A stretch of 64,000 bases of DNA, from NCBI GenBank assembly GCA_029194465.1, contig JARFXS010000003.1, positions 7,504-71,503 on the forward strand, given 5' to 3'. Numbering within the stretch: the first letter of the stretch is position 1; each line of letters starts with the position of its first letter. The translations under genes were made by a program, and so were the position numbers. Origin of the DNA: Candidatus Nitrosocosmicus sp. Its GTDB lineage: Archaea > Thermoproteota > Nitrososphaeria > Nitrososphaerales > Nitrososphaeraceae. Below are positions 59,326-64,000 of this stretch, one piece after another. The notes below the pieces were generated by a model. That model saw only the letters and a program-made list of their open reading frames with translations. It was not told where the DNA came from and searched no databases.

Positions 59326-60482
59326 TTGAGAGGGACAAAAAAATTCCGACTTTATTAAACAGAATAATAGATTATAAAGCAAAACTAATTCTAGATGATG
59401 GTTCTATTTTTGAAGGCAAAGGATTTGGCTTTCCAACAAGTGTGTCAGGAGAAATAGTGTTCAATACTGGTATGGTCGGGTATACCGAAACACTTACTGA
59501 TCCATCATACCGGGGTCAAATATTGTGTTTTACATATCCTTCTATTGGTAATTACGGCGTTCCATCTCAGCAGGAATTAGACGATTTTGGTTTACCCAAA
59601 TTTTTTGAATCTGAGAGAATTCAAACAAGAGGTATGATAGTTAATAATTTATCAAATGTCTCAAGTCACTGGTTATGTGAGAGGACTCTAGATCAATGGC
59701 TATTTGACGAGAAAATTCCAGGGGTTTGTGATGTGGATACCAGAGAGTTAACAAAAAAGATTAGGTCGAATGGCGTCATGAATGCTAGGATCATAATGGA
59801 AAAGTCTGAAAACCAGGACGATGAAACTTTTGATTATGATTCTTATAATTTTATGCCGGAGGTATCAATTAGCAAGCCTACCTATTACGGAAAAGGGTCA
59901 TCTCCAAAAATAGTACTAATTGATACCGGTACTAAATCTAGCATTATATGAAACCTTTTAAGACTTGGATTCCAGGTAGTGAGGTTGCCTTGGAACTCCT
60001 CAATAGATCAGGTAATAGCCCAGAACCCGGCTGGTGTGGTTCTCAGCAACGGTCCCGGGGATCCGATAGTATGTAAAGAAACTATAGAGACTGCTTCTGA
60101 GCTAATAGAAAGATCCATCCCTACGCTTGGCATATGTTTAGGCAATCAAATTCTTGCTTTGGCAGGAGGTGCAAAAACACACAAGTTAAAATTTGGACAT
60201 AGGGGTCAAAATAAAAGCTGTCGGGACCTAGTTTCAGAGCATACCCTAATAACAAGTCAGAACCATGGATATGGAATCGAGACAGAGAGCCTAGACAAGA
60301 CTGATTTTGAAATATGGTTCAAGAATATTGATGATCAGACAGTTGAAGGCATAAAACACATGGAGAAGCCAGTTATAGCAGTACAGTTTCATCCTGAAGC
60401 CTCACCTGGTCCTGACGACTGCTTGTATGTCTTTGATAAGTTTAAAGATCTAGTAAAGACACATAAAATCGTGACACCATAG
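59326..60482 (+). pseudogene. carA: Carbamoyl-phosphate synthase small subunit, disrupted
   Basis: The N-terminal domain KLILDDGSIFEGKGFGFPTS, VFNTGMVGYTETLTDPSYRG is in one frame; joining it to a start (TTG 59326) needs one more A in the run at 59337-59343. The glutamine amidotransferase domain has VVLSNGPGDP, TLGICLGNQILALAGG (catalytic Cys) and VQFHPEASPGP (His, Glu). Between the domains TGA at 59949-59951 interrupts DTGTKSSII-stop-NLLRLGF, at a position that is Arg in many CarA proteins (CGA to TGA). CarA supplies ammonia from glutamine to CarB. Confidence 0.85.
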
Positions 60483-60548
60483 AAAAGATATAAATTTAAT
60501 TCCTAATGTTCATAGTTTTAGTCAAAATGTCACTTGTGATGAAAATTA

Positions 60549-63500
60549 ATGCCTCGAAACCGGAATATAAATAAGGTCCTGGTACTAGGTAGCGGAGCAA
60601 TAAAAATCGGAGAAGCAGGCGAAAGCTAGATCAAATATCTGGCCGCCATTTCGACTACTCTGGTTCTCAATGCTTAAAGGCCTTGAAAGAGGAAGGCATA
60701 TCTAGTGTCCTTATTAATCCAAACATTGCAACCATTCAAACAGATAGTAAATTTGCAGACAAAGTTTATTTGTTACCAATAAATAGGAATTATGTTGAAC
60801 GAGTTATTGAAATAGAAAGACCTGATTCCATTATGCTAAGTTATGGTGGACAAACTGCATTAAATTGCGGAGTAGATCTATATGACAATGAAGTTCTTAG
60901 AAAATATGATATACGTGTTCTAAATACGTCTGTTGAGGGTATAAAGTTAACAGAAGATAGACAGGAATTTAAAGATGCGATGGTGAAAAGCAACGTTCCT
61001 GTTCTGGAAAGTGCTACTGCTTATTCATATGAGGAAGCCCTGAGAGTATCAAAGGAAATTGGCTTCCCCGTGATAATAAGGGTGGCATATACTCTAGGTG
61101 GACGCGGAGGTGGTGTAGCATATAATGAATATGATTTGCAGGAAATAGTTCAAAGAGGATTGTCTTTGAGTATGGTTCATCAGGTCCTGATTGAAAGATA
61201 TGTTGGAGAATGGAAGCAGATCGAATATGAAGTAATGAGGGATTCTGTTGGAAACAACGTGATTATATGCAATATGGAAAATGTATTGGGGATGAAAGTT
61301 CACACTGGGGATAATATTGTTGTTGCCCCATCACAAACACTGAATAATCACGAATATCATATGCTGCGAGATGCAGCCCTAAGGGCTACAACGTATTGTA
61401 AAATCAATGGCGAATGTAATATCCAATTTGGATTGAATCCATTGTCTAATGAATATTGCGCTATTGAAATTAACGCGCGACTGTCACGCTCTTCAGCCCT
61501 AGCTAGCAAAGCCACTGGTTATCCCTTGGCATATATGGCAGCAAAAATAGGTTTGGGATATACGTTACCCGAGCTTGTAAACACGATCACAAAAGTGACT
61601 TCAGCATGTTTCGAACCCGCGTTGGACTATATGGTAGTAAAAATGCCCCGCTGGGATTTCAGGAAATTTGAGCTAGTTAAAAGAAAATTAGGAAGTGCAA
61701 TGAAATCTGTTGGTGAAGTAATGGCTATTGGGAAAAATTTTGAAGAAGTTATACAGAAAGCTATTAGGATGTGTGAAATCGGCAAGGACGGGCTGGTGGC
61801 AAATGACGGGGATGAAAATAAGTATGATTCCATAATTAGACAAATTGAAAACTCAAAAGCTAATCACGATACTTCTATTATAGAAAAAATAGAATACTCA
61901 TTAATTCATCCAGACGATGAAATAATTTTCAACGTTGCAAAAAGCAATAAAAAGGTTGGATTCAGTATTGATAGAATAAACAAACTCTCTTCTATAGATC
62001 CTTGGTTTCTAATTAAAATTAAGAATATTATTGACAAAGAGAATGAATTGAAAAATTCAAAATTTGACTTACATTTAATTGAAGAATCTAAGAAACTTGG
62101 ATTTTCTGATAAACAAGTCGGTCGATGCTTGAATCTACAGGAAGATCAAGTTAGGGAGTTTAGAAAAAAATTCGGGATAACTCCGGTGGTAAAGCAAATT
62201 GATACATTAGCCGCCGAATGGCCCGCTAAAACAAATTATTTATACGTAACATACAACGGCAAGTCCGATGACTTGTCATTTGGTGACGTTAAAAAAGACA
62301 GATCCGTAATAGTCCTTGGAGCTGGTCCATATAGGATTGGAAGTAGCGTTGAATTTGACTGGGCGACCGTTAACATGGTATTTGGTCTAAGAAAGAATGG
62401 GGTAAATAACATATCCATCATTAATTGTAATCCCGAAACCGTTTCCACCGATTACGACGTTCCAGATAGACTATACTTTGAAGAGTTGACTTTGGAAAGG
62501 GTCTTGGATATTTATGAAAAGGAGAATCCGAAAGGTTTAGTAGCTTGTGTTGGTGGACAAAGTGCAAACAATTTAGTTTCTAAATTAAGCAATTATGATG
62601 TCCAAATCCTAGGGACGTCCAGCAGAGACGTAGATAATGCAGAGGATCGTTCTAAATTTAGTCATTTATTGGATGTGTTGGGAATAAAGCAGCCACCTTG
62701 GAAAATGTTTACCAATTTGGCAGAATCCAAAAGATTTGCGAATATAGAAGGCTATCCTGTTTTAGTAAGACCATCATATGTCTTAAGTGGCGCTGCCATG
62801 AAGGTTATTTGGAGTGAAACTCAGCTCGAGCAGTTCATCTTGGAAGCTTCAAGTGTAAGCCCTGATTATCCAATTGTAATAAGCAAATTTTTGGAAGAAG
62901 CCTCAGAGGTAGAAGTTGATGCAATTGGGGGCACAAATGAAATTGTAATTGGGTCCATTATTGAGCACATTGATAACGCAGGAATCCACTCCGGAGATGC
63001 TATGATGTGCATTCCACCATGGCGACTTAATCGGGAAACAATGGAAACCATAATTGAAAACTCAGTTAAGATAGGTAAAGCATTGAATGTAAAAGGCCCA
63101 CTAAACATCCAGTATTTGGTAAAGGATAATGAAGTTTATGTGATTGAAGCTAATGTTAGGGCATCTCGTTCAATGCCTTTTGTATCAAAGTTCTATGACT
63201 TGAATCTAATTGAATTGGCGGCAAGATCTATCTTGGGATATGATTTTCAAACAGTAGATAATGAGCATTGGCTCAAGAAATCTGGCTTTGGAATCAAGGT
63301 ACCACAATTTTCTTTTATGCAATTGGAGGGAGCTGATATTGTATTGGGGGTTGAGATGCAGTCAACGGGTGAAGTTGCTTGTTTTGGGAACTCATTCTAT
63401 GATGCTCTATCCAAATCATATTTAGCTGCGGGATACTCTTTACCCACTGCAGGAGCAGCATTAATTACAATAGGAGGAACAAGAAATAAGGAAAAACTAC

Positions 63501-63868
63501 TTCCAATCGTTTCCCTAATATCTGCACTCGGTTTCAAAATATTGGCAACTGAACATACTGCAGAATACTTTAAGAAATCTGGACTTGAAAATGTTGAATT
63601 AGTCTATAAAATTAGCGAGCCCGAAAGAAATCCAAACATACTGTCGCTACTTACAGAAAGGAAAATTAATTTTATTGTAAATATACCTTCTACATCCACA
63701 ATTGAAAAATATGTTGGAATGCTTTATGATGAATATCAAATACGACGCAAAGCAGTAGAAATGGGAATACCCGTTCTCACTACTGTGGAAAGTACAGTTT
63801 CATTCGTGAAAACTCTGGAGTGGACTAAGCACAATGAACCGACAGTAAGACCAATGGATAGTTACTAA
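60549..63868 (+). pseudogene. carB: Carbamoyl-phosphate synthase large subunit with a 26-bp insertion near the 5' end
   Basis: The start ATG 60549 gives NKVLVLGSGAIKIGEAGE; then 26 foreign bases (60624-60649) follow, containing an in-frame TAG. After them the expected FDYSGSQCLKALKEEG continues in the main frame to 63868. The rest is complete: two ATP-grasp halves (GFPVIIRVAYTLGGRGGGVA; GYPVLVRPSYVLSGAAM), an oligomerisation part and an allosteric domain (STGEVACFGNSFYDALSKSY). It makes carbamoyl phosphate for pyrimidine and arginine synthesis. Confidence 0.9.
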
Positions 63869-63894
63869 TAGGGTGTATTTTATAATCACTATTA

Positions 63895-64000
63895 CTAGTA
63901 AAGTAGCCCTGCTAAATCCACTTCCGAACCAATGATCGACCCATCCATGGTAAACAAAAAAGCCTTTTCTACCGACCAGTTTAATCTATTTATCATGTTA
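63895..64000 (-). CDS. 3' end of an unknown gene (runs off the right edge)
   Basis: The minus strand reads LNWSVEKAFLFTMDGSIIGS, then EVDLAGLLY-stop (TAG at 63895-63897), a natural-looking C-terminus that converges on carB. Only about 35 residues are visible; I do not recognise the family. Confidence 0.45.
   Translation of the reverse strand, partial: NMINRLNWSVEKAFLFTMDGSIIGSEVDLAGLLY

Noticed and set aside
41644-59951. Genetic-code change with TGA read as tryptophan
   Set aside because: Many intact genes here end in TGA (for example at 2260, 15041, 28390, 38527 and 40844) and would run on if TGA were sense. Only three in-frame TGAs are seen, and one fits Arg better than Trp.

Overview
The window reads as an ammonia-oxidising archaeon of the Nitrososphaerales, most like the AT-rich Nitrosocosmicus group. 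The case rests on gene content: archaeal information-processing genes (pheS/pheT, trpS, ileS, rpl10e, rps10, EF-1 alpha, EF-1 beta, rpoP, aIF1A, CDC48), the Cdv division ATPase CdvC, archaeal phosphopantetheine adenylyltransferase, a geranylgeranyl reductase, Thi4, TrmB-type regulators, many small zinc-ribbon proteins and thaumarchaeal-style sensor kinases. The base composition is visibly AT-rich, TTG starts are common, and several genes have a TATA-like box about 22-30 bases before the start codon, as expected for leaderless archaeal mRNAs. The lineage is inferred; no search was run.

Layout. 1-7.2 kb: purK (partial), a zinc/4Fe-4S ferredoxin, coaD, trpS diverging from pheS-pheT across a symmetric promoter. 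7.5-11.9 kb: a graveyard of broken genes (aIF1A, msrB, sialidase-like secreted proteins, endA) with two small intact genes. 12-17.1 kb: rpl10e, pgk, geranylgeranyl reductase, a zinc-ribbon protein and EF-1 beta. 17.1-20.6 kb: a second graveyard (CDC48, a winged-helix gene, heme O synthase ctaB). 20.7-24.8 kb: an accessory-looking pair (winged helix plus P-loop ATPase joined by an ATGA overlap) and a membrane-anchored DsbA-like oxidoreductase. 25.5-32.8 kb: two sensor kinases that both lack the phospho-acceptor histidine, a polytopic membrane protein and a small secreted Cys-rich protein. 33.1-33.5 kb: tRNA-Ile(GAU) with an integrase fragment directly downstream. 33.8-49 kb: nadK-nob1, ahcY, three small zinc-protein genes including rpoP, nnrD, trmB, cdvC, ppa, ileS, a cupin, EF-1 alpha-rps10 and a DHH phosphoesterase. 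49-56.4 kb: tRNA-Gly(GCC), an XRE-CBS regulator, DedA, thi4, folD, 5-formyl-THF cyclo-ligase, purD, and a tRNA-binding OB protein. 56.4-64 kb: a repeat-rich secreted protein, a GT2 glycosyltransferase, carA, carB and the 3' end of an unknown gene.

The genes form mostly housekeeping sets: tRNA charging, translation elongation, one-carbon and purine/pyrimidine synthesis (folD, 5-FCL, purD, purK, carAB), NAD(P) handling (nadK, nnrD) and cell division. The most striking property is that many of these, including normally essential ones, are interrupted: trpS, a small gene beside it, aIF1A, endA, CDC48, ctaB, ileS, 5-FCL, purD, GT2, carA and carB. Most isolated lesions are one-base changes in homopolymers, which suggests uncorrected sequencing or assembly error. 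Three in-frame TGA codons and a 26-bp insertion in carB do not fit that explanation, and two blocks are damaged so densely that real gene decay must also be considered.

The best candidates for something undescribed are the winged-helix/ATPase pair at 21175-23459 and the pair of sensor kinases without a phospho-acceptor histidine.
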